5,294 nucleotides of DNA from an uncultured Bacteroidales bacterium. Lineage in GTDB: Bacteria; Bacteroidota; Bacteroidia; Bacteroidales; Bacteroidaceae. Within the stretch, counting starts at the first letter, position 1, and every line of letters begins with the position of its first letter. Position numbers and translations under genes: made by a program. Positions 1 through 5,294 of this stretch are shown here, piece by piece. The notes beneath the pieces were generated by a model that was not told the DNA's origin, did not search any database, and was given only the letters and a program-made list of their open reading frames with translations. The stretch covers positions 1 to 5,294 of the forward strand of contig CAMAMZ010000130.1 of the NCBI GenBank assembly GCA_945837185.1, in the 5' to 3' direction.

Positions 1-77
1 ATGGCATGGAGGGCACTTCCCTTTCCCCACTCCCTCGCAAAGCGCTCCTGCAAACAAAATAATCGTTTTCATCTGTT

Positions 78-105
78 TATATTTGAGGGGAAAGCCGTAC
101 CTTTG
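78..105 (+). promoter_or_regulatory. Putative Bacteroidota promoter (-7 boxes) for the TonB-dependent receptor
   Basis: Two perfect matches to the Bacteroidota -7 element TAnnTTTG lie just before the receptor gene: TATATTTG at 78-85 and TACCTTTG at 98-105. The second continues into GCA, as many promoters of this phylum do. Neither has a clear TTTG -33 box at the expected 19-21 base spacing; for the second, only a weak GTTT at 75-78 is present. If 98-105 is used, transcription would start at about 109-112, only a few bases before the ATG at 115. The rest of 1-77 shows no gene and no recognisable riboswitch; a 4-bp AGGG/CCCT hairpin at 10-22 is too weak to call. Confidence 0.5.
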
Positions 106-114
106 CAGGCGATT

Positions 115-2139
115 ATGAGAAAATTATTGTTTAACCCGCGCCAAGTGTTTCGCTTCAAGCGCTTCTCCAACAAAGGCTACGCACTCTTTTCCTGCTTGGG
201 AAAGGAAGTGATTGTAGGGGTGCTGAGTGTCGCCACCTTGACCTATGCCAAGGCCGACGGTATCAGTACACGTACAGACATGGCCGACGACAGTTTGAGC
301 CATAAGGAAGTGAAGCTGAACGAAATTGTGGTCACAGGATCACGGGCGCCGCTGACTGCCTTGCAGTCGGCAAAAATCGTGAAGGTTATCACCCGCGATG
401 ATATTCATCGTGCGGCAGCGACAACCTTGAACGATGTGTTGAAACTAACCGTGGGCGTAGACGTCCGTCAGCGCGGCGGTTTTGGTGTACAGACGGACAT
501 TTCCATTAATGGCGGTACCTTCGACCAGATTACCATTCTCTTAAATGGTGTTTGCATCTCCAATCCGCAAACAGGTCACAACGCCTCCGACTTTCCTCTC
601 TCTCCTTCCGACATCGAGCGCATAGAAGTGCTTGAGGGAGCGGCAGCACGCGTGTTTGGTACTTCGGCATTCAATGGTGCCATCAATATTGTTACACGGC
701 AAGACGCCCAATCGGGTGTTAGAGCCACCGTGCAAGGAGGTTCCTATGGTACGGTCATGGCATCGGCAGGGGCAACGTTTGTGGGCAAGAAAGGATGGCG
801 TAACCAACTGAGCGGTGGTTATAGCCAATCGGATGGCGGTACACTTCACAGTGATTTCCAAAAGCATCATGGTTTCTATGATGGCAATTGGAACACCTCC
901 TACGTTGACCTTTCCTGGCAACTCGGACTGAGCACACAGGACTATGGTGCCAACACCTTCTATTCGGCCAAATATGATGACCAATGGGAAAAGACGTCGC
1001 ATCTGGTAGCTTCTGTGGCTGCACGCATCCATAACCTGCCGCAGGGATTGGAAATCAAGCCTACTGTGTATTGGAACCGTTTCCGCGACCATTACCAATT
1101 GATTCGAGGACAACAAGGGGCTTCGGCAGGCGAGAACTACCATCTCACGGATATGTATGGCGCTTCTGTCAACACACACCTCTCCTGGCTGTTGGGTAAG
1201 ACGGCTTTCGGAGCTGACTTGAGAAGGGAACGGATTCTCAGTACGGCCTTGGGTTATGAAATGGCCGAAGAAGACTGGGAGAGCATTCATGGCAGCGACC
1301 GGAAATATTCCCGTGAGGCCAAACGTCTGAACACCAGTTTCTTCTTAGAGCATAACATCATTCTGGGGGGCTTCACCTTATCGGCGGGTGTGCTGGCTAA
1401 CCGCAATGACGGACTTGACCGACGCTATCGGCTCTATCCAGGCGTAGACCTGAGCTACCGTCCGTCGGATGCCTGGAAGTTCTATGCTTCATGGAACAAA
1501 GCCCTGCGCATGCCCACCTATACCGATCTCTTTACTGCCAATGCGGTGCAACAAGGTGACCCGAACTTGCTCCCGGAACGCAACGACACCTACAAGATGG
1601 GAGTTGACTGGCAACAAGGTGCTTGGCAGGTGCGCTGGAGTGCCTTCTACAGTCATGGCAAGGATATGATTGACTGGGTATATGAAACGGAAGAGAGCAC
1701 GAAATACCATGCTACGAATATCGGCAGACTCAACAATATGGGTAGCTCTGTCGAGGTGTCACTCTCCCCTACGGCATGGATGGCTAATCCTTGGATTACC
1801 CGCATCAACATGGGGTATGCACGCATCCATCAGCAACATACCACCGAGCAGCCTATCTATCGCTCGCTCTATGCCTTGGAGTATCTGCGCGACAAATGGG
1901 TGACAACGGTAGACTATCGTATCGTCGGTCCTTTGTCAGGCCAATGGTCTGTGCGCTGGCAACACCGTATGAACGGGTTTAGCCCGTATTGTAAGGTAGA
2001 CGGCAAAGTGCAATGGACAGCTACGCACTACCGTATCTTCGTGCAAGCGGATAACCTGACAGCGCATCGCTATTATGACCTGGGCGCTATACCACAACCC
2101 GGCTTATGGCTGATGGCAGGTGTTGCCGTGCAGTGGTAA
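115..2139 (+). CDS. TonB-dependent outer-membrane receptor (BtuB-like/siderophore-receptor class)
   Basis: This is a ligand-gated outer-membrane channel energised by TonB-ExbB-ExbD from the inner membrane; family members import cobalamin, iron chelates or other scarce nutrients. The ATG at 115 is preferred because it precedes a phylum-typical N-terminus (FRFKRFSNKGYALF, residues 12-25). The frame stays open to base 1, but that stretch contains promoter-like sites. A hydrophobic core at about 31-46 ends in A-K-A, suggesting signal cleavage after residue 47. A TonB-box-like segment (VKLNEIVVTG, 66-75) follows, then the plug domain (about 80-195: ISINGGTFDQITILLNG, then IERIEVLEGAAARVFGTSAFNGAINIVT). 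A beta-barrel of about 470 residues ends in an aromatic residue (QW), as outer-membrane proteins usually do. At 674 aa it is BtuB-sized. It lacks the N-terminal carboxypeptidase-regulatory-like domain of SusC proteins and has no SusD partner downstream, so glycan import is unlikely. The substrate cannot be read from the sequence. It is convergent with dnaA. Confidence 0.93.
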   Translation: MRKLLFNPRQVFRFKRFSNKGYALFSCLGKEVIVGVLSVATLTYAKADGISTRTDMADDSLSHKEVKLNEIVVTGSRAPLTALQSAKIVKVITRDDIHRAAATTLNDVLKLTVGVDVRQRGGFGVQTDISINGGTFDQITILLNGVCISNPQTGHNASDFPLSPSDIERIEVLEGAAARVFGTSAFNGAINIVTRQDAQSGVRATVQGGSYGTVMASAGATFVGKKGWRNQLSGGYSQSDGGTLHSDFQKHHGFYDGNWNTSYVDLSWQLGLSTQDYGANTFYSAKYDDQWEKTSHLVASVAARIHNLPQGLEIKPTVYWNRFRDHYQLIRGQQGASAGENYHLTDMYGASVNTHLSWLLGKTAFGADLRRERILSTALGYEMAEEDWESIHGSDRKYSREAKRLNTSFFLEHNIILGGFTLSAGVLANRNDGLDRRYRLYPGVDLSYRPSDAWKFYASWNKALRMPTYTDLFTANAVQQGDPNLLPERNDTYKMGVDWQQGAWQVRWSAFYSHGKDMIDWVYETEESTKYHATNIGRLNNMGSSVEVSLSPTAWMANPWITRINMGYARIHQQHTTEQPIYRSLYALEYLRDKWVTTVDYRIVGPLSGQWSVRWQHRMNGFSPYCKVDGKVQWTATHYRIFVQADNLTAHRYYDLGAIPQPGLWLMAGVAVQW

Positions 2140-2205
2140 GCAAGCAAAAAAAGGCAATGAAAAAGAAGCAATCAATAGAAATAGTAATCTAAAAAAAAGG
2201 AATAA

Positions 2206-2254
2206 AAAACAGGCGTGTAGCCCTCGGGGATTCCCGGCAAGCTACACGCCTTTT
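2206..2254. terminator. Bidirectional Rho-independent terminator between the receptor gene and dnaA
   Basis: An 11-bp perfect stem pairs 2211-2221 with 2241-2251 (GGCGTGTAGC against GCTACACGCC plus an A-T pair). Inside it, a second 4-bp stem (CGGG 2225-2228 with CCCG 2233-2236) closes a GATT tetraloop, giving a two-tier hairpin. On the + strand it is followed by TTTT (2251-2254), ending the receptor transcript 72 bases after its stop codon. On the - strand it is followed by a longer T run (complement of the A run 2204-2209), ending dnaA about 12 bases after its stop. The receptor-side spacer 2140-2205 is A-rich and otherwise featureless. Confidence 0.92.
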
Positions 2255-2262
2255 CTATGTTT

Positions 2263-3693
2263 TCAGCATTTCAAGCGAAAAGAATTCTCTATGCTGTGCA
2301 CCTCTTCCGCGAAAGAACCGTCCACTTGCAAACGCTTCTCTATCTGCGACACGCTATGAATCACGGTAGAGTGGTCTCGGCCTCCTATGAGTCGGCCGAT
2401 TCTGCTGGCAGGCATACGTGTGAGTCGAGAGGTGAAATACATGGCCAACTGTCTGGGCACCACAAAATCACGCTTTCTGCTCTTGCCACACACCCCTGTC
2501 TGCTGCACACCGAAATGATGACACACCTTTTCCAATATTTCATCAACTGTCAAAGGCCGGTCGTCAACCTTCACGGCACGTTTGATGACGCGTTCAGCCA
2601 ATCGCATGTCAATCCTGCTATTGTACACCACACTATATGCCAACAAGGAATTGATAACGCCCTGCAGGTCTCTCACACTCCCATTGGCTGTTTCGGCGAT
2701 AAACTGCACCACTTCCTCAGGAATCGACAAGCCGTCTCGCCGAATCTTGCTGTTCAAGATGTCCACACACAGTTGCACATTGGGTTTCTCAAGCTCGGCT
2801 ATCAGTCCACATGAAAAACGTGTTATCAAGCGCTCATTCATTCCTTGCAACTCCACAGGAGGGCGGTCGGATGCCAGAATAATACGCTTGCCGTTTCTAA
2901 ACAAGTGATTGAAGATATGGAAAAAAGTTTCCTGTGTCTTGGCACCCCATTCCTGCACATCGTCTACGATCAACATGTCGATACTCTGATAGAAATGAAT
3001 GAAATCGTTGAAGGTGTTCTTGATACGTGCGTTGCTGAACTGCACCTGAAAAAGGTTGGCACTCACATACAGCACACGCTTTTCTGGATAGAGTTGCCGT
3101 GTACGCATGCCGATAGCATTGATGAGATGCGTTTTTCCGCAACCCGATGGGCCATAGATGAACATGGGATTGAACTGTGCCGTTTGGGGATGCTCGGCAA
3201 TGGAAAGTCCTACCGAACGAGGCAACTTGTTACTATCGCCTTCTATATAATTCGAGAAGGTTTGCCGCGGATTCAACTGTGAGTCGAAAGGCACAGGTTC
3301 TCCTTCTTCCATTCCACCTGCATAGGCACGCTGCCTCGTGGCCTTCGGAACAGTCGACACACTCTCTTCGCTTTCATCTCCCTCAACCGTTTGTGCCAAA
3401 CCATTCTCTTTATCGGTCAACACATCATAGAACAATCGTACACGGAAGCCAAAAGCCTTCAAAAGCGCCTGCGCCAACAAATTCACATAATGCTCCTCGA
3501 TATATTCGTAGACATAGGCACTGGGAACCTGCACATAGAGCGAACGGTTCTGCTCGTCGAACGCATTGTAGCGAATAGAACCGAACCATGTGTCGAACTG
3601 TTGCTCCGACACATTCTGACGCACGTGGTTGAGGGCGTCTGTCCATCTACTGTCTATTTTGGGGGCAGTATGTTGTGCTATATGTTGCTTCAT
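2263..3693 (-). CDS. dnaA: Chromosomal replication initiator protein DnaA
   Basis: DnaA binds DnaA boxes at oriC, oligomerises with ATP, opens the origin and helps load the DnaB helicase. The 476-aa protein shows all four domains. Domain I is at about 13-90 (SRWTDALNHVRQNVSEQQFDTWF). A variable acidic linker spans about 92-140. The AAA+ domain begins near NPRQTFSNYIEGDSNKLP (141-158). It carries Walker A GPSGCGKTH (181-189), Walker B LIVDDVQ (241-247), sensor 1 ASDRPP (274-279), an arginine-finger region NERLITRF (286-293) and sensor 2 GSVRDLQG (338-345). Domain IV ends in the DnaA signature GGRDHSTVIH (437-446). The ATG at 3693 matches the family's usual start. An in-frame ATG at 3831 would add 46 residues unlike DnaA and lies on the predicted promoter, so it was rejected. 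AGGAA-like purine tracts precede the start. The gene seems monocistronic: own promoter upstream, strong terminator downstream. Confidence 0.97.
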   Translation of the reverse strand: MKQHIAQHTAPKIDSRWTDALNHVRQNVSEQQFDTWFGSIRYNAFDEQNRSLYVQVPSAYVYEYIEEHYVNLLAQALLKAFGFRVRLFYDVLTDKENGLAQTVEGDESEESVSTVPKATRQRAYAGGMEEGEPVPFDSQLNPRQTFSNYIEGDSNKLPRSVGLSIAEHPQTAQFNPMFIYGPSGCGKTHLINAIGMRTRQLYPEKRVLYVSANLFQVQFSNARIKNTFNDFIHFYQSIDMLIVDDVQEWGAKTQETFFHIFNHLFRNGKRIILASDRPPVELQGMNERLITRFSCGLIAELEKPNVQLCVDILNSKIRRDGLSIPEEVVQFIAETANGSVRDLQGVINSLLAYSVVYNSRIDMRLAERVIKRAVKVDDRPLTVDEILEKVCHHFGVQQTGVCGKSRKRDFVVPRQLAMYFTSRLTRMPASRIGRLIGGRDHSTVIHSVSQIEKRLQVDGSFAEEVHSIENSFRLKC

Positions 3694-3698
3694 TGTTC

Positions 3699-3740
3699 CT
3701 ATTTCCTTTGATTCCTTTTGTGTTGCGTTGCCGCCTGCAT
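3699..3740 (-). CDS. Possible leader peptide / upstream ORF in the dnaA leader
   Basis: A 13-codon reading frame (MQAATQHKRNQRK, then TAG) lies wholly inside the predicted dnaA leader. Its stop is only 5 bases before the dnaA ATG, and its frame differs from dnaA's. That spacing would allow translational coupling by re-initiation. Half the residues are K, R, Q or H, which partly reflects the purine-rich sequence that may serve as dnaA's ribosome-binding region. No Shine-Dalgarno sequence precedes its own ATG. It may well be chance; only conservation or ribosome profiling would make it a gene. Confidence 0.2.
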   Translation of the reverse strand: MQAATQHKRNQRK

Positions 3741-3800
3741 AAGAGGGATGAACTGTATGTGCTAAGGCACTGCAGAGTAAACGATTTAGTTGGTAGGATG

Positions 3801-3832
3801 CAAATTTCGCAATTATTTCTGAAAACACCAAA
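3801..3832 (-). promoter_or_regulatory. Predicted dnaA promoter (Bacteroidota -33/-7 type)
   Basis: Read on the minus strand, TTTG (3832-3829) is followed after exactly 20 bases by GAAATTTG (3808-3801). This fits the Bacteroidota consensus TTTG-N19-21-TAnnTTTG with a single mismatch (G for T at the first -7 position), and it continues into CA. Transcription would start near 3796, giving a leader of about 100 bases before the dnaA ATG at 3693. The leader has a small 4-bp hairpin (GTGC/GCAC, 3758-3769) and the short upstream ORF. This promoter supports the 3693 start, because the alternative ATG at 3831 overlaps the -33 box. Confidence 0.65.
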
Positions 3833-3878
3833 TCATAGCATTTCGTTCAAAGAAAGATGGCTCAAGGAAAACAACACT

Positions 3879-3951
3879 GTTTCAAGAGGTTTCAACCAGC
3901 GCATAGGATTTTTCGTCGAAAGTCCTTTGGCTATTTCAAAGGTATTGAAAC
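3879..3951. repeat. GTTTCAA direct and inverted repeats upstream of the dnaA promoter
   Basis: GTTTCAA occurs at 3879-3885 and again at 3889-3895, exactly 10 bases apart, about one helical turn. The inverted form TTGAAAC occurs at 3945-3951. The pair lies about 47-66 bases upstream of the dnaA -33 box, a place where an activator or repressor could bind. The motif is short and AT-rich, so chance is a real alternative. Confidence 0.35.
3905..3926. other. Small hairpin upstream of dnaA
   Basis: A 9-pair stem including two G-U pairs (3905-3913 with 3918-3926) closes a CGTC tetraloop. Its right arm overlaps a second possible hairpin, CCTTTG (3924-3929) with CAAAGG (3937-3942), so the two cannot form together. 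There is no T tract after either on the + strand that would make a good terminator. If transcription begins at the -7 box at 3937-3944, the first hairpin would be in that RNA's 5' end. Its function is unknown. Confidence 0.3.
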
Positions 3952-3961
3952 ACATGTGTTT
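3937..3961 (-). promoter_or_regulatory. Lone -7 box with adjoining 14-bp palindrome
   Basis: On the minus strand a perfect TAnnTTTG element, TACCTTTG (3944-3937), is immediately preceded by a perfect palindrome AAACACATGTGTTT (3948-3961). No TTTG -33 box is found at the usual distance; the palindrome fills the spacer. This is the geometry of an operator-controlled or activator-dependent promoter. It would direct transcription toward dnaA with a long leader of about 240 bases. The palindrome does not match the CRP or FNR consensus. The assignment is tentative. Confidence 0.35.
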
Positions 3962-4033
3962 TTAAGTTTTCACAGATTCTTGTCTTTTTTGAGTGAAACA
4001 TGGGAGTTACCATCCACAAAAAAGCCTATAATT

Positions 4034-4080
4034 AAAGAAAAGCATGCACACGCACCTTTGCGTGAAACATGCTTTTCTTT
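4034..4080 (-). terminator. Rho-independent terminator of the amidase-MCE operon
   Basis: A perfect 13-bp stem pairs 4034-4046 with 4068-4080 (AAAGAAAAGCATG with CATGCTTTTCTTT). An inner 5-bp stem, CACGC (4049-4053) with GCGTG (4060-4064), closes a 6-base loop. Read on the minus strand, the second arm is T-rich (CTTTTCTTT) and leads into AATTATA, 38 bases after the MCE stop codon. It may also stop any rightward transcription, since the structure is symmetrical. No + strand gene nearby needs it. Confidence 0.78.
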
Positions 4081-4118
4081 GTATTTATACAAAATCTATA
4101 TTTATTTACTTTCGCATC

Positions 4119-5021
4119 CTAATTATCTTTTCTTCCAAAGAGCGAGAAATGCACATAACGTTTCGGATGCTGACGGAGATTAACCAACAAGCTATCGGTG
4201 CTGAGCAGGGTTTGATTGAGATTATGGTACATAGAAGGATCGCTGAGCAACAAGCCCAATGTTCCGTTGGGATTGCTCAACTGCTGCGTAAAGTGGTTCA
4301 CTTTATCCAAAGTCTGGTCTACCTTCGCAAATGTGGCGGTAAAATCCACTCCTGTCAACTGGCCGCTTATCTGCTGTGCATTGGCCAAGGTAGCATCCAT
4401 CTTGTCCATCATCCCTGGGAGGCGATGGTTCACATTGCCCAACAACACATTCAATTGGGCTGTTGTAGTGGTGAGCTGTTCGCTTACATCACGTGCATTA
4501 TGGAGTGTTTGGGCCACAGCCGGGTCGGCCAACAAAGCATTGAGACTGGCCATAATGGAATCGAGTTTAGGCAACACACGTTCTATGGCAGGCACCATTT
4601 CCGCCACCTTGCCCATCATGCCCGCATTGACAGAACCTGTCAGCGTATCGCCAGGCTGCAGAAACTCCTGCTCTGAATGGTTCATGACAAGATTCATCTT
4701 CACATTGCCCATCATATCGCTCTCTATCTCCGCCGTACTGTTACGAGGAATACGCAGTGAAGGATTGGCAGACAATTGCACCACGACATCACCGTTATGA
4801 TGATAATCGTAGATAACGCTGTTCACCACACCCACCTGAAAACCATTGGCAAAAACAGGATTGGAAGCAGATAGGCCACTGATATTTGAAAACTTGACAT
4901 AATAAGTCGAATCTGTGGAAAGGACACGTTTACCCTTCAGAAAATTCATGCCGAAGTACAGCACCAGGATTCCGGCTATGGCAGCACATGCAATCCTTAT
5001 TTCTCTGCTCATTGATTTCAT
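4119..5021 (-). CDS. MCE family protein, MlaD type (lipid-transport substrate-binding component)
   Basis: MlaD-type proteins are anchored in the inner membrane. Their MCE domains form hexameric rings that pass phospholipids between the permease-ATPase complex and the outer membrane. The 300-aa protein has a short N-terminal charged stretch and one membrane helix (about 8-27, ACAAIAGILVLYFGMNFL). A single MCE domain follows at about 37-114 (YYVKFSNISGL, then NPVFANGFQVGVV, then IPRNSTAEIESDMMGNVKMNL). A long, mainly helical tail (about 135-285) has repeated Leu/Asn/Gln-rich segments that could form the tube or coiled coil. It ends in HPKRYVHFSLFGRK, a C-terminal motif common in Bacteroidota homologues. 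The start at 5021 gives MKSMSREIRI; an ATG three codons on (5012) is possible. Its start is 6 bases after the amidase stop, so the two are probably co-transcribed. No MlaE or MlaF gene is in the window. The exact lipid cargo is unknown. Confidence 0.92.
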   Translation of the reverse strand: MKSMSREIRIACAAIAGILVLYFGMNFLKGKRVLSTDSTYYVKFSNISGLSASNPVFANGFQVGVVNSVIYDYHHNGDVVVQLSANPSLRIPRNSTAEIESDMMGNVKMNLVMNHSEQEFLQPGDTLTGSVNAGMMGKVAEMVPAIERVLPKLDSIMASLNALLADPAVAQTLHNARDVSEQLTTTTAQLNVLLGNVNHRLPGMMDKMDATLANAQQISGQLTGVDFTATFAKVDQTLDKVNHFTQQLSNPNGTLGLLLSDPSMYHNLNQTLLSTDSLLVNLRQHPKRYVHFSLFGRKDN

Positions 5022-5027
5022 AGTTAC

Positions 5028-5294
5028 TTATTTGGTTTGTTTATTCTTTAAAAACTCGCGTATTGCCTTGTTCACATCCATCTTTTCTGTCCCACGAAAA
5101 GCAATGATGAATGCTCCGGGAAACTTGTTGAGGATTGTGCGGTACAACTGCCTGATGGCATTATAGTCTGTCGATGCACCATAAGTGTACTTCACATATT
5201 CTCCCTCTTCATAGCTGTCGATAGGAGTGAGCCCTTTGAAAGCGGGCCCCGTAGTACGCATTCTCCCAGGACTGGCCATAATCTGAATCTTAAA
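5028..5294 (-). CDS. N-acetylmuramoyl-L-alanine amidase, C-terminal part only (SPOR-like domain)
   Basis: Only the last 88 residues are present; the frame runs open off the right edge, so the gene starts outside the window. The visible part begins FKIQIMASPGRM and continues through YVKYTYGASTDYNAIRQL and GAFIIAFRGTEKMDV. This is the pattern of the SPOR-like C-terminal segment on Bacteroidota N-acetylmuramoyl-L-alanine amidases, which cut the bond between MurNAc and the stem peptide. SPOR-type domains often target proteins to septal, denuded peptidoglycan. The catalytic zinc-binding domain is not in the window, so the enzyme name rests on this tail and on the MCE gene 6 bases downstream, an arrangement I recall as common in Bacteroidales. 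A Met at 5279 lies inside the domain and is not a true start. Another SPOR-tailed envelope protein is possible. Confidence 0.8.
   Translation of the reverse strand, partial: FKIQIMASPGRMRTTGPAFKGLTPIDSYEEGEYVKYTYGASTDYNAIRQLYRTILNKFPGAFIIAFRGTEKMDVNKAIREFLKNKQTK

Larger units (their letters stand above)
3694..4118. other. 425-base intergenic region upstream of dnaA
   Basis: This spacer separates dnaA from the preceding MCE gene on the same strand. Going leftward on the minus strand it holds the MCE-operon terminator (4034-4080), an AT-rich stretch, a 14-bp palindrome beside a lone -7 box, GTTTCAA repeats, the dnaA promoter and the dnaA leader. No convincing protein gene was found on either strand; the longest Met-initiated frames are short and low in coding character. 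No rRNA, tRNA or known riboswitch is recognised. Only one degenerate DnaA-box-like site was seen (CCATCCACA, 4010-4018, two mismatches), so this is not a recognisable oriC. Confidence 0.7.

Noticed and set aside
1..77. Possible cobalamin riboswitch upstream of the BtuB-like receptor
   Set aside because: No B12-box or typical paired elements are visible in this short stretch; a riboswitch further upstream would be outside the window.
1..114. Receptor start at base 1, adding 38 residues
   Set aside because: The added residues are not signal-like, the stretch contains two TAnnTTTG promoter boxes, and the conserved N-terminal motif starts just after the ATG at 115.
541..1290. Long minus-strand open frame antisense to the receptor gene
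   Set aside because: It is a shadow of the receptor's coding frame; the translation is Cys/His/Arg-rich with no domain or promoter, while the + strand protein is clearly a receptor.
2157..2192. 11-codon A-rich frame (MKKKQSIEIVI) after the receptor gene
   Set aside because: It is very short, lies in a low-complexity A-rich stretch and precedes a terminator; nothing supports translation.
3694..3831. In-frame 46-residue N-terminal extension of DnaA starting at 3831
   Set aside because: It does not resemble DnaA domain I, it overlaps the predicted promoter, and the family start motif lies at 3693.
3833..3904. 23-codon minus-strand frame beginning MRWLKPLE
   Set aside because: It has no ribosome-binding signal, overlaps the dnaA -33 box, and shows no recognisable feature beyond chance.
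4010..4018. DnaA-box-like site CCATCCACA, possible oriC
   Set aside because: It is a single copy with two mismatches to TTATCCACA; no cluster of boxes or typical unwinding element accompanies it.

Overview
The window looks like chromosomal DNA from a member of the Bacteroidales, most likely a Prevotella-type organism. Four things point that way. The DnaA protein has Bacteroidota-style AAA+ and DNA-binding motifs. The TonB-dependent receptor starts with an extended 'F-RFSNK-YA-F' N-terminus typical of this phylum. The promoter-like sites fit the Bacteroidota TTTG / TAnnTTTG pattern rather than -35/-10 boxes. An amidase ending in a SPOR-like segment sits directly before an MCE (MlaD-type) gene. 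The genus is an inference; no rRNA or other marker is present.

Layout from left to right: 1-114 is a short non-coding lead-in with a -7 box very close to a start codon. 115-2139 (+) is a complete TonB-dependent outer-membrane receptor of the BtuB-like/siderophore-like class (674 aa). 2140-2262 is a short spacer between convergent genes, holding a strong two-tier hairpin that should terminate transcription in both directions. 2263-3693 (-) is dnaA, the replication initiator (476 aa). 3694-4118 is a 425-base spacer with the dnaA leader, a good dnaA promoter, several small inverted and direct repeats, and the terminator of the next operon. 4119-5021 (-) is an MCE/MlaD family protein (300 aa). 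5028-5294 (-) is the C-terminal end of an N-acetylmuramoyl-L-alanine amidase, cut by the window edge.

The amidase and MCE genes are 6 bases apart on the same strand and probably form one operon concerned with the cell envelope (peptidoglycan cleavage and lipid transport). dnaA appears to be a separate unit with its own promoter and terminator. The receptor is convergent with dnaA and unrelated to it in function. No DnaA-box cluster is visible, so nothing here supports an adjacent oriC.

No mobile element, CRISPR array, tRNA or rRNA was seen, and I do not see a clearly novel system. The points most worth checking are the nearly leaderless arrangement of the receptor gene, a 13-codon upstream ORF that stops 5 bases before dnaA, and the repeat/palindrome cluster upstream of the dnaA promoter.
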